A DNA stretch of 9,148 bases from Thermoplasmata archaeon (GCA_020350865.1 CP070726.1:205881-215028), one strand, 5' to 3'; positions 1 through 6,872 are shown, counted from the stretch's first letter. Translations and numbers: made by a program. The notes: generated by a model from the sequence alone, not told the origin.

Positions 1-605
1 ATGGAGAAGGGCCCCACACCGCAGAACATGTCAATTACCACCTCATGTTGTTTCCCCATCTCCGCGATTCTCCAGTGCTCTGTGGCCAGGCGCGGGGAAA
101 AGTAGACCTGGGCCAGATTGACCTCGAGTTCTATGCCGTATTCCCTGTGGACTGTGTTCAGATCAGCTTCTCCAGCCACAACCGAAAGCTGTCTGTGCCT
201 TTCCTCCCCCTCCACGCCTGAATCCACAGCCACTGTAACCACACTTTTATTGGCTTCAATGATGGCATCACCAATATTCTTTCCATAGTCCATTAGCTCT
301 TCGGGAATCTTGATCACCGCAATTCTCCCTATCACATCAAAGGAAGACGGGAGATGCTCCCTCAAATCCTCTGGTATGTCTACAACATCCCTGTAGCTCT
401 TGGTTGTACTATCCAGAACCTGAAAATCCCTTTCTTGAATCCCGTATCCAAGGATTTCCTCCGCATCTTCTGCGGTCACAGGAAAATATATGAATTCATC
501 GTCCCTGGTAATGGCAACATCATTTCTCAAAATGCCCTGCTCAAGCAGTGCCTTTCTGATCTTTTCGCCCTCCCTAAGGGGCACGGCAATGCAGCGGGAG
601 TTCAT
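1..605 (-). CDS. trm5: tRNA (guanine(37)-N1)-methyltransferase, Trm5-like, C-terminus cut by window edge
   Basis: Partial gene: 201 codons from ATG at 605 down to the left window edge with no stop, so the C-terminal part of the catalytic domain is missing (archaeal Trm5 proteins are usually about 330-340 residues). Trm5 transfers a methyl group from S-adenosylmethionine to N1 of G37 in tRNA, which guards the reading frame. The translation shows an N-terminal small domain (about residues 1-60), then the family signature DVIGRIAVIKIPEEL (90-104), an HR-Q-L / VAGE segment (137-146), TVHREYG (151-157), YFSPRLATEHWRIAE (168-182) and the SAM-binding loop DMFCGVGPFS (192-201). These motifs are shared with TYW2-type enzymes of wyosine synthesis, so a Trm5a or Taw2-like role is possible; the N-terminal small domain favours Trm5. 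It lies 53 nt downstream of the formate dehydrogenase gene on the same strand but has its own promoter-like element. Confidence 0.88.
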   Translation of the reverse strand, partial: MNSRCIAVPLREGEKIRKALLEQGILRNDVAITRDDEFIYFPVTAEDAEEILGYGIQERDFQVLDSTTKSYRDVVDIPEDLREHLPSSFDVIGRIAVIKIPEELMDYGKNIGDAIIEANKSVVTVAVDSGVEGEERHRQLSVVAGEADLNTVHREYGIELEVNLAQVYFSPRLATEHWRIAEMGKQHEVVIDMFCGVGPFS

Positions 606-640
606 TGTCCTGATATAATGATTAGGGATTTAAAAGGTTT
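606..640 (-). promoter_or_regulatory. TATA/BRE-like promoter of trm5, predicted leaderless start
   Basis: On the minus strand an A-rich BRE-like stretch is followed by CCTTTTAAAT (637 down to 628). The centre of this TATA-like element is about 27 nt from the trm5 start codon at 605. Archaeal transcription usually starts about 25-27 nt from the TATA centre, so the transcript would begin at or very near the ATG. No Shine-Dalgarno sequence is seen in the last 15 nt before the ATG, which agrees with a leaderless mRNA. This is a prediction from spacing only. Confidence 0.5.
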
Positions 641-658
641 TGAAGGAGGCAATCAATC

Positions 659-3600
659 CTATTTCTTCTCCACCCTGACTGCACAGACCTTCAGCTCAGG
701 TATTTTGGAAAGCGGGTCGAGAACCGGATTTGTCAGGGCATTTGTCGGCGTTTCCCAGAAGTGGAAGCTCATGGACACGACTCCCGGTGGAACATTCTCT
801 GTTATATATGCCCTGCCAGTGACTTTACCTCGTCTTGATATGACACGCACCTCTTCTTCATGGGAAATACCCAATTTTTCTGCATCCTTTGGATTGATCT
901 CCACCCTTTCCCATGGCCTTATCTCGTTGAGGCCCTCCACCTTCCGGGTCATGGTGCCCGTGTGGAAGTGGTACAGCATTCGGGCAGTGGTGAGGACCAG
1001 TGGATATTCATCATCAGGCAGCTCCGCGGGTGGGCGGTATTCAAGGGGTTGAAAGCATCCGAGGCCCCGGGAGAATTTACCCTCGTGGAGGAACTTTGTT
1101 CCGGGATGATCCTTTGCAGGGCAGGGCCACTGCAATCCAACATCGTCTATACGCGAAAAGTCAATACCCCCGTAAATCGGCGAGACCGAGGCTATCTCAT
1201 CCATGATCTGGGAGGCACTGGAGAATTCGAATCCCTCAGCCTTCATGCGCTTTGCCACCTCCGCAACTATCCACCAGTCGGGTTTGCTGCGGCCCACAGG
1301 TTCTATGGCCTGTCTTATGCGCTGCACCCTCCTCTCGGTATTTGTGAACGTTCCGTCCTTTTCCGCAAAGCTGGCTGCCGGGAAGACAATATGGGCAAAT
1401 CGTGCTGTCTCGGAGAGGAATATATCGTTTACCACAAGCAGTTCAAGTTTTTCCAGGGCCTCTCTAACATGATTGATATCGGGGTCCGAAAGCATGGGAT
1501 TCTCGCCCACAATGTAGAGCGCTTTGATCTGACCGGAATGTGTGGCATCCATGATCTCGGTTACAGTGAGTCCGGGTTGCGGGGAGAGCTTAACGCCCCA
1601 GGCCTCCTGGAATTTCTTCTGAACCGCATCATCGTTCACACGCTGGTATCCAGGATAGACATTGGGCAGGGCACCGAGGTCACATGCCCCCTGCACGTTG
1701 TTCTGACCCCTGAGTGGGTTCACCCCTGCACTTTCCTTTCCCACATTCCCGGTAAGCATGGCGAGGTTGGCCACGGCGAGCACGTTGTCTGTTCCGTGCG
1801 AATGCTGTGTAATGCCCATGGCAAAGAGTATCGAAGCAGGGGAATTCTCCGCATATATCCGTGCAGCCCTGGCTATCTTTTCCCACGGTATGCCTGTGGC
1901 ATCCTCAACGAATTCCGGAGTGAAGGGTGCAAGGGAATCCTTGAAGCCCTGGAAATTCTCGCACCGCACCTCGAAAAACTCCCGGTTGTGCAGCCCCTCG
2001 TCGAGAATGGCCCGGCACATTCCCATGAGCAGGGCAACATCGCTTCCCGGCTTTTGCTGAAGCCAGATATCCGAGATATTGGCAAGGTCGATTTTCTTGG
2101 GATTTGCCACTATAACGGTTGCACCGTTCTGCACTGCACGCTTTATCTCAAGTCCGATAATCGGGTGGGTTTCCGTGGTGTTCGAGCCGATGGAGAAGAT
2201 GCACTTGGCGTTCCTGATCTCGCCTATGGAATTGGTCATGGCACCGCTTCCGAAGCTCTTTACCAGTCCCGCTACTGTGGGGGCATGGCACAGCCGCGCG
2301 CAGTGGTCCACGCTGTTCGTTCCAAGAACCGCCCGTGCAAATTTCTGGACAACATAGTTTTCTTCGTTTGTACACCGGGCCGAGGACAGCACGGCAACCT
2401 CCTCGGGTTTGTACTTGGCGAATCTGTCGGCTACAAAATTCAATGCATCTTCCCAGTCCACCTGTACAAATTCCCCATCCTTTTTCATCAGGGGTTCGGT
2501 CAATCTATCAGGGTGGTTTATGAAATCGTAACCGAACCTACCCTTGACACAGAGCCTGCCCCTGTTGGAGGGATTATCAAAATCGCCCCTGACATTCACT
2601 ACCCTGGAGCCCCTGACCCCCAGGTACATGCCGCATCCGCACCCGCAGTAGGGACAGACTGTCCTGACCTCAAATGAGGGGGTAAGGGCCTTGTTCGATA
2701 CCAATGCACCTGTGGGACATGCAACCACACAGTGTCCGCAGGACTCGCAAACGGATTCGAATTTGTTGACCCGGTAGGATAGGGATATCGCACCAACACC
2801 CTGAAGCTCCCTGCATGTCTCCACGCACAGGCCGCAGGCAATGCACTTGTTTGGATCGCGCTCCACAAAGGGATGTGACTCATCCACGGGATAATGCGTC
2901 TGCTCCACCACGGTGGGCGGTGTTACATCATATTCATCAGCAAGTCTTCTCAACTCGCAGTCGACTGCGGCCTTGCACCCGCATTCAAGGCAGTGTTTTG
3001 CCTCGTTTCGGGCGTCCCCCTCGGAATATCCTTGTTCGAATTCCACAAACGAATCCTTTCTTCTTTCGGGTTGTAACATGGGAGGCTTGTATCTCTCCTG
3101 AAGTTTTACATGGTCGAATTCTTTTTTATCTATATCCTCCCACCAGCCCCGGGAAACATTGTATGGTTCCTTTCCCCCGCCCAGCTCCTCCTGTTTAAGG
3201 TACGTGTCAATTGATTGAGCAGCCTTTTTTCCAGCTGCAATGGCCTCGATTGCAGTTGCCGCGCCAATTACACAGTCACCCCCGGCAAAGACGCCTTCGA
3301 TGTTGGTCATCAATGTATCCTCACTGGCCACAATATTTCTTGGAGTGAGCTCTATTTCACTGTCTTCTGTAAAACACGATAGATCAGGCATCTGACCGAT
3401 GGCCGCGCACACGATGTCCACATCCAATGTGAATTCGGAGCCCTCTATGGGGAGGGGTCTTCTGCGGCCGGAGGAATCGGGCTCACCGAGCTCCATCTTC
3501 ATGCATTCAATGGCCACGGCCCTGCCATTATCTCCCAGGACCCTTTTGGGGGCTGCCAGAATATGCAGTTCGACACCCTCCTCCTCTGCTTCCTCCACCT

Positions 3601-4705
3601 CCCAGGAGCTGGCAGGCATCTCCTTTCTGGAGCGGCGGTAGAGGATGATCACTTTATCCGCACCCATCCTGAGGGCGGTCCGGGATGCATCGATTGCGGT
3701 GTTTCCCCCGCCTATGACAATGACCTTTTTCCCCTTTATGTCTGGAGGATTACCGAAGGTTACTTCCCTGAGAAAATCGGTGCCGAGGTGGACCCCCTCC
3801 AGATCCTCGCCTTCGATTTTCAGGTCGTAGCTTTTATGGGCGCCGATTGCCACAAAAACAGCGGAATAACCGTCCTTCAGAAGCGAATCTATTGTAAAAT
3901 CCTTGTCAAGAGTCTGTTCGCATTTCAGCATGACTCCGTGTTTCAGGATATTCTCTATCTCCAGGTCCAGTACATCCTGCGGTAAACGATAATCGGGAAT
4001 TCCGTAGCGAAGCATGCCTCCCGGCTTTGGCAGGGACTCGAAAATAACAGGCTCATGGCCTTTCAGTGCCAGATAATAGGCGGCCGAAAGCCCGGCAGGA
4101 CCTGAGCCGATTACTGCAACTTTCTTATTGCTTTTGGATGCAATCTGCTGGATATGTTCACCACCGTTCAGAATCACACTGTCGGCCGCATACCTCTTGA
4201 GCCTGCATATGGACAGCGGCTGGTCAACTGCGTTTCTGCGGCAGACCTCCTCGCATGGATGGGGGCATATGCGTCCGATTGTTGCTGGAAGCGGAATGCA
4301 CTCGCGAATCAGATCATAGGCCTCTTTGTATGCACCGATTCGAATCAGTGCGATATAGCCTTGAATGTCCACACCGGCCGGGCACGTTAAGACGCAGGGT
4401 GCAATGCAATCGCCGTAATGATGGGAGAGCAACTCCTCCAACCGCTCTTTTCGGGCAGCAATTACATTTTCGTTCATTGTCTCGATGACCATGCCCTCCC
4501 CAACGCGGGTGGCACAGGAGGATACAAGGCCATGATCCCTTATGTCTACCACACAGATTCCGCAATTGCCCAGAGGGGTCAACTGTTCATCATGGCATAA
4601 TGTGGGTATGTCTATATCATTCTCCCTGCACAGTTCGATTATGGTTTGCCCGGAGGATGCAGTAACCTCGTTGCCGTCCAGAATGACCTTGATTTCAGTC
4701 ATCAT
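659..4705 (-). CDS. fdhA: Fused NAD(P)H-linked formate dehydrogenase (2Fe-2S + GltD-like flavoprotein + ferredoxin + molybdopterin FdhA)
   Basis: A single 1348-residue polypeptide, predicted cytoplasmic (no signal peptide or twin-arginine motif), expected to interconvert formate and CO2 and pass electrons to or from a pyridine nucleotide. Visible order: [2Fe-2S] ferredoxin with C37, C48, C51, C64; a cysteine-rich GltD-type region with H95/H96, C100, C104, C108 and C147, C151, C155; an FAD site GSGPAGLSAA (200-209); a nucleotide site GGGNTAID (332-339) followed by YRRSRKEMPA (356-365), whose arginines suggest NADPH; the second FAD motif GVFAGGD (471-477); a Cx2CxCx5C motif (C572-C583); two [4Fe-4S] ferredoxin motifs (C621-C631 and C653-C663); the FdhA cluster C684, C687, C691, C719; and a molybdopterin domain to the end. 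DHCARLCHAP (800-809) puts Cys806, not selenocysteine, at the Mo/W ligand position, followed by His807. NPLRGQNNVQGACDLG (996-1011) and TGTMTRKVEGLNE (1249-1261) are typical of formate dehydrogenases. ATG-ATG tandem start; GAGG lies 4 nt before the first and 7 nt before the second (4702), so 1347 residues is also possible. No separate FdhB, FdhC or FdhD gene is in the window. Confidence 0.9.
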   Translation of the reverse strand: MMTEIKVILDGNEVTASSGQTIIELCRENDIDIPTLCHDEQLTPLGNCGICVVDIRDHGLVSSCATRVGEGMVIETMNENVIAARKERLEELLSHHYGDCIAPCVLTCPAGVDIQGYIALIRIGAYKEAYDLIRECIPLPATIGRICPHPCEEVCRRNAVDQPLSICRLKRYAADSVILNGGEHIQQIASKSNKKVAVIGSGPAGLSAAYYLALKGHEPVIFESLPKPGGMLRYGIPDYRLPQDVLDLEIENILKHGVMLKCEQTLDKDFTIDSLLKDGYSAVFVAIGAHKSYDLKIEGEDLEGVHLGTDFLREVTFGNPPDIKGKKVIVIGGGNTAIDASRTALRMGADKVIILYRRSRKEMPASSWEVEEAEEEGVELHILAAPKRVLGDNGRAVAIECMKMELGEPDSSGRRRPLPIEGSEFTLDVDIVCAAIGQMPDLSCFTEDSEIELTPRNIVASEDTLMTNIEGVFAGGDCVIGAATAIEAIAAGKKAAQSIDTYLKQEELGGGKEPYNVSRGWWEDIDKKEFDHVKLQERYKPPMLQPERRKDSFVEFEQGYSEGDARNEAKHCLECGCKAAVDCELRRLADEYDVTPPTVVEQTHYPVDESHPFVERDPNKCIACGLCVETCRELQGVGAISLSYRVNKFESVCESCGHCVVACPTGALVSNKALTPSFEVRTVCPYCGCGCGMYLGVRGSRVVNVRGDFDNPSNRGRLCVKGRFGYDFINHPDRLTEPLMKKDGEFVQVDWEDALNFVADRFAKYKPEEVAVLSSARCTNEENYVVQKFARAVLGTNSVDHCARLCHAPTVAGLVKSFGSGAMTNSIGEIRNAKCIFSIGSNTTETHPIIGLEIKRAVQNGATVIVANPKKIDLANISDIWLQQKPGSDVALLMGMCRAILDEGLHNREFFEVRCENFQGFKDSLAPFTPEFVEDATGIPWEKIARAARIYAENSPASILFAMGITQHSHGTDNVLAVANLAMLTGNVGKESAGVNPLRGQNNVQGACDLGALPNVYPGYQRVNDDAVQKKFQEAWGVKLSPQPGLTVTEIMDATHSGQIKALYIVGENPMLSDPDINHVREALEKLELLVVNDIFLSETARFAHIVFPAASFAEKDGTFTNTERRVQRIRQAIEPVGRSKPDWWIVAEVAKRMKAEGFEFSSASQIMDEIASVSPIYGGIDFSRIDDVGLQWPCPAKDHPGTKFLHEGKFSRGLGCFQPLEYRPPAELPDDEYPLVLTTARMLYHFHTGTMTRKVEGLNEIRPWERVEINPKDAEKLGISHEEEVRVISRRGKVTGRAYITENVPPGVVSMSFHFWETPTNALTNPVLDPLSKIPELKVCAVRVEKK

Positions 4706-4895
4706 ACCGCCTCTTGACGTAATTACATTCTGCTCTTAATGCCAATTGATAACTTTGGTGCCCTGATTTATTCCCTCCCCCATATAGCGTATTACGGAAA
4801 GAAGGATACGGGTGATCCGATCCGAATTGATTATCTATCATATCTCTGGGCTGTAAGCATAAGCGTTCGCGGGTTGCACTATCTGTTATATTTCA
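4706..4895. other. Intergenic region between folD and the formate dehydrogenase gene
   Basis: 190 nt with no convincing gene. On the minus strand GAATAAATC (around 4763-4771) and GCTATATGG (around 4789-4797) are weak TATA-like candidates that would give 5' leaders of roughly 35-60 nt for the formate dehydrogenase mRNA. The length of the gap allows separate transcription of the two genes, but read-through from folD is not excluded. The only ribosome-binding candidate is the GAGG just before the tandem ATG. Confidence 0.35.
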
Positions 4896-5777
4896 TTAAT
4901 CACCGACTGTCCGCTGGGCCGATTTGACAGTGTTCTGCATCAGCATGGTAATGGTCATTGGCCCAACGCCTCCGGGTACCGGGGTGATTGCTTTGGCCTT
5001 CTCGGAAACAGCCTCGAATTCAACATCCCCCTTCAGGATGCGCTTGCCTTCGGGTGTTGTGCCCACCTGATTCACCCCCACATCGATTATGACCACGCCC
5101 TCCTTGACCATATCGGCCTTGATAAACTCCGGTTTTCCTATGGCAGCCACGAGTATGTCGGCGGTTTTGGTGATTTCCGGAAGGTTCTTGGTCCTGCTGT
5201 GTGCTATGGTGACAGTTGCGTTAGCCCCTGGCTTCTTCTGCATGAGAATTCCAGCCACTGGTTTTCCAACAATATTGCTCCTTCCCACGATAACAACATG
5301 CTTTCCTTCGGGATCGTTGCCGCTGCGGATGAGCAGCTCCTGTACACCATGCGGGGTGCACGGCAGGAAGCATTCGTCCCCCACAAGCATTCTTCCGACG
5401 TTCACTGGATGGAAGCCGTCCACGTCCTTATCCGGATCGATGGCCATGAGCACCTTGTTCTCGTTGATGTGTTTTGGTAGCGGCAGCTGTACCAGTATGC
5501 CGTGAATTTTCGGGTCGTTGTTCATTCTGTCGATGAGTTTCAGTATCTCATCCTCGCTTGTTTCCGCAGGAAGCTTGATGGTGTCCGAATAGATACCAAG
5601 CTTGTCGCATGCCTTTCCTTTTGCCTTTACGTAAACATGCGAAGCAGGGTCCTCACCCACCAAAATAACCCCCAATCCGGGTGTGATGCCCTTGGTCAGG
5701 AGTTCATCCACCTTGGTCTTAAGTTCCTCACGAATTGTCTTTGCAATCTCCTTACCACTAATGATTTCAGCAGCCAT
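4896..5777 (-). CDS. folD: Bifunctional methylenetetrahydrofolate dehydrogenase / methenyltetrahydrofolate cyclohydrolase
   Basis: FolD interconverts 5,10-methylene-, 5,10-methenyl- and 10-formyl-tetrahydrofolate in the cytoplasm, normally with NADP. At 293 residues it has the usual family length. The catalytic residues are present: Tyr49 and Lys53 (YVKAK), Gln97 in IHGILVQLPLP (91-101) and Asp120 in DKDVDGFHP (116-124), together with the Rossmann motif GRSNIVGKP (165-173) and the C-terminal PVPGGVGPMT (266-275). I chose the ATG at 5777, not the upstream in-frame ATG at 5825. The protein then starts MAAEIISGKEIA like its relatives, GGGAG lies 9 nt upstream, and the 5825 codon falls inside the predicted TATA box. 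The gene precedes the formate dehydrogenase on the same strand, which fits a formate-to-folate one-carbon route; the formate-tetrahydrofolate ligase that would link them is not in this window. Its presence implies tetrahydrofolate use in this archaeon. Confidence 0.95.
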   Translation of the reverse strand: MAAEIISGKEIAKTIREELKTKVDELLTKGITPGLGVILVGEDPASHVYVKAKGKACDKLGIYSDTIKLPAETSEDEILKLIDRMNNDPKIHGILVQLPLPKHINENKVLMAIDPDKDVDGFHPVNVGRMLVGDECFLPCTPHGVQELLIRSGNDPEGKHVVIVGRSNIVGKPVAGILMQKKPGANATVTIAHSRTKNLPEITKTADILVAAIGKPEFIKADMVKEGVVIIDVGVNQVGTTPEGKRILKGDVEFEAVSEKAKAITPVPGGVGPMTITMLMQNTVKSAQRTVGD

Positions 5778-5786
5778 AAATATCCA

Positions 5787-5791
5787 CTCCC
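5787..5791 (-). promoter_or_regulatory. Ribosome-binding site deciding the folD start
   Basis: GGGAG on the minus strand, 9 nt before the ATG at 5777. It supports this start over the longer frame beginning at 5825. Confidence 0.5.
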
Positions 5792-5841
5792 ACGTCCTTG
5801 GGGCTAGGGTATTCGCTTTTACCATTTATAATTTACGTGGG
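5789..5841. repeat. 7-bp inverted repeat flanking the folD core promoter
   Basis: CCCACGT at 5789-5795 and its exact reverse complement ACGTGGG at 5835-5841, separated by 39 nt. The arms sit on either side of the folD TATA box and predicted start of transcription; one arm overlaps the folD ribosome-binding site. It could be a pair of operator half-sites serving folD, the divergent operon or both. A 7-bp pair in about 120 bp is not rare by chance, so the function is unproven. Confidence 0.3.
5823..5837 (-). promoter_or_regulatory. TATA-like promoter element of folD
   Basis: The minus strand reads GTAAATTATAAATGG, with TTATAAA centred near 5830. Transcription would start near 5803-5805, leaving a leader of about 26-28 nt that carries the GGGAG ribosome-binding site before the ATG at 5777. 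Confidence 0.5.
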
Positions 5842-5849
5842 GCCTTGCC

Positions 5850-5863
5850 CAAATCTTTAAATA
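5850..5863 (+). promoter_or_regulatory. BRE/TATA promoter of the DUF1616-pth2-DUF99 operon
   Basis: CAAATCTTTAAATA is a good match to an archaeal BRE plus TATA box (CTTTAAATA at 5855-5863). A start about 25 nt downstream of its centre falls near 5884, giving a leader of about 15 nt that includes GAGAGG (5885-5890) upstream of the ATG at 5899. It lies about 20 bp from the folD TATA element on the other strand, so the two promoters are back to back. Confidence 0.6.
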
Positions 5864-5898
5864 CGGGTAATTTACTGGGTTTTCGAGAGGATAAAAGG

Positions 5899-6477
5899 AT
5901 GCTGGACCTTATTCGAATTGCCCTTGGTTTGCTGCTCATTTTTTTCCTTCCAGGCTTCACATTAATGCGCATGCTTTTTCCCAGGGCAGAGGAGCTCGAC
6001 ACCGATATGGGGATCCTGTTTCAGGTAGTGATGGGCGGGGTTATGAGCATAGTTATCGTCGTTCTGGTGGGCTTTGTTTTGGGCAGCCCTGTCCTAATGG
6101 GCTTCACGGATGTGAACCTCTGGCTCGCCTTTGGGGGCATGACGGTGGGTTTCTTTGTTTTGGGATGGTATCGGGGTGCGTATCAATTTATGGGCAAACT
6201 GCATCCCAAACTGGAGCGTCCCCTTCCGCAGACGGAAATCGTGGAGTACAATCTCGGCCCCCTGGAGAGCGCCACCCTGCTGGAGTTCCAGAAACTGGCA
6301 AAGGAGCGGCATCAACTGAGAAGGGATATCAAGGATTACGAAAGGAAATCCAGGGTGCAGACCAAGAGCATGATGGAGTACTACAAGAAGAAGAGCCTCA
6401 AGGCCCAGCAGAGGCTGCAGGAGATCGACGACCGGGTCAAGGAACTGGAAAAGCTCCGTGCAAGGCAGTTTTATTAG
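5899..6477 (+). CDS. DUF1616-like small membrane protein with C-terminal coiled coil
   Basis: 192 residues. The first part resembles the DUF1616 family, whose function is unknown: a hydrophobic helix with the FFLPGFTLMRMLFPRAEELD pattern (15-34), then a second helix (about 39-63) and a third (about 74-90) ending in GWYRGAY. From about residue 124 to the end the chain is strongly charged (many K, R and E), with heptad-like leucines as in KELEKLRARQFY (181-192), suggesting a coiled coil. With three membrane helices, the N-terminus and the tail should be on opposite sides; Arg/Lys near the third helix favour a cytoplasmic tail. I use ATG 5899, which has GAGAGG 8 nt upstream and starts right before the first helix. 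The frame stays open further upstream, but that extension is the reverse side of folD and its promoter. It is shorter than typical DUF1616 proteins. First gene of a tight operon with pth2 and a DUF99 gene. Confidence 0.75.
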   Translation: MLDLIRIALGLLLIFFLPGFTLMRMLFPRAEELDTDMGILFQVVMGGVMSIVIVVLVGFVLGSPVLMGFTDVNLWLAFGGMTVGFFVLGWYRGAYQFMGKLHPKLERPLPQTEIVEYNLGPLESATLLEFQKLAKERHQLRRDIKDYERKSRVQTKSMMEYYKKKSLKAQQRLQEIDDRVKELEKLRARQFY

Positions 6478-6498
6478 GACCTTGATGTGGGAGGGATC

Positions 6499-6855
6499 AT
6501 GAAATACAAGATGGTGATTGTGGTAAGAGACGACCTCGAGCTCTCGGCAGGTAAGATCGCCGCACAGGTGGCCCATGCCGCAGTGAGCTGCGCCTTTGAG
6601 GCGAAGAGGGCCCACACCGGGTGGTTCAAGAAATGGCAGTCCGAGGGGGCGAAGAAGGTGGTGGTGAGGGTGGATGACCTGGAAGGGCTCTACGCTCTGC
6701 AGAAACAGGCTGAATCGCAGAAGCTGACCGCCTGTTTGATCACTGATGCGGGGCTGACCGAAATCCCTCCCAGCACGGTAACGTGCCTGGGCATCGGACC
6801 GGCACCCAATGAACTAATCGACCCCATCACAGGCAAACTGTCATTGTTGAGGTAG
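6499..6855 (+). CDS. pth2: Peptidyl-tRNA hydrolase, Pth2 type
   Basis: Pth2 cleaves the ester bond of peptidyl-tRNAs released early from ribosomes, freeing the tRNA for reuse; it is the archaeal/eukaryotic enzyme, unrelated to bacterial Pth. The 118-residue protein is of normal family length and carries the motifs MVIVVRDDLELSAGKIAAQV (5-24) followed by His26, ITDAGLTEIPP (81-91) and CLGIGPAP (96-103). I chose the ATG at 6499 because the protein then starts MKYKMVIVVR like its relatives and GGGAGGG (6489-6495) lies just upstream. The in-frame GTG at 6487 would place the start over this ribosome-binding site. It follows the DUF1616-like gene by 21 nt and precedes the DUF99 gene by 17 nt, so the three are probably co-transcribed. 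Confidence 0.96.
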   Translation: MKYKMVIVVRDDLELSAGKIAAQVAHAAVSCAFEAKRAHTGWFKKWQSEGAKKVVVRVDDLEGLYALQKQAESQKLTACLITDAGLTEIPPSTVTCLGIGPAPNELIDPITGKLSLLR

Positions 6856-6872
6856 AAGGAAAGGAGATGCGT

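Noticed and set aside
354..1052. A 232-codon plus-strand frame spanning the trm5 / formate dehydrogenase junction
   Set aside because: It overlaps the reverse strand of two real genes and the trm5 promoter, and shows no protein family features.
860..2677. A 605-codon open frame on the plus strand, antisense to the formate dehydrogenase gene
   Set aside because: It lies wholly opposite a gene with clear domains and catalytic motifs. Its translation has no recognisable domain and an unnatural His/Gly/Cys-rich composition, as expected for the complement of a well-biased gene.
4742..4758. CCAA-N9-TTGG partial palindrome upstream of the formate dehydrogenase gene, as a possible operator
   Set aside because: Only four bases match in each arm, which is expected often by chance.
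5683..5898. N-terminal extension of the DUF1616-like frame by 72 codons
   Set aside because: The extension is the reverse complement of the folD N-terminus plus its promoter. The TATA box and GAGAGG site place the start at 5899.
6094..6615. A 173-codon minus-strand frame across the DUF1616-like and pth2 genes
   Set aside because: Shadow of two genes with good family evidence; no recognisable protein features of its own.
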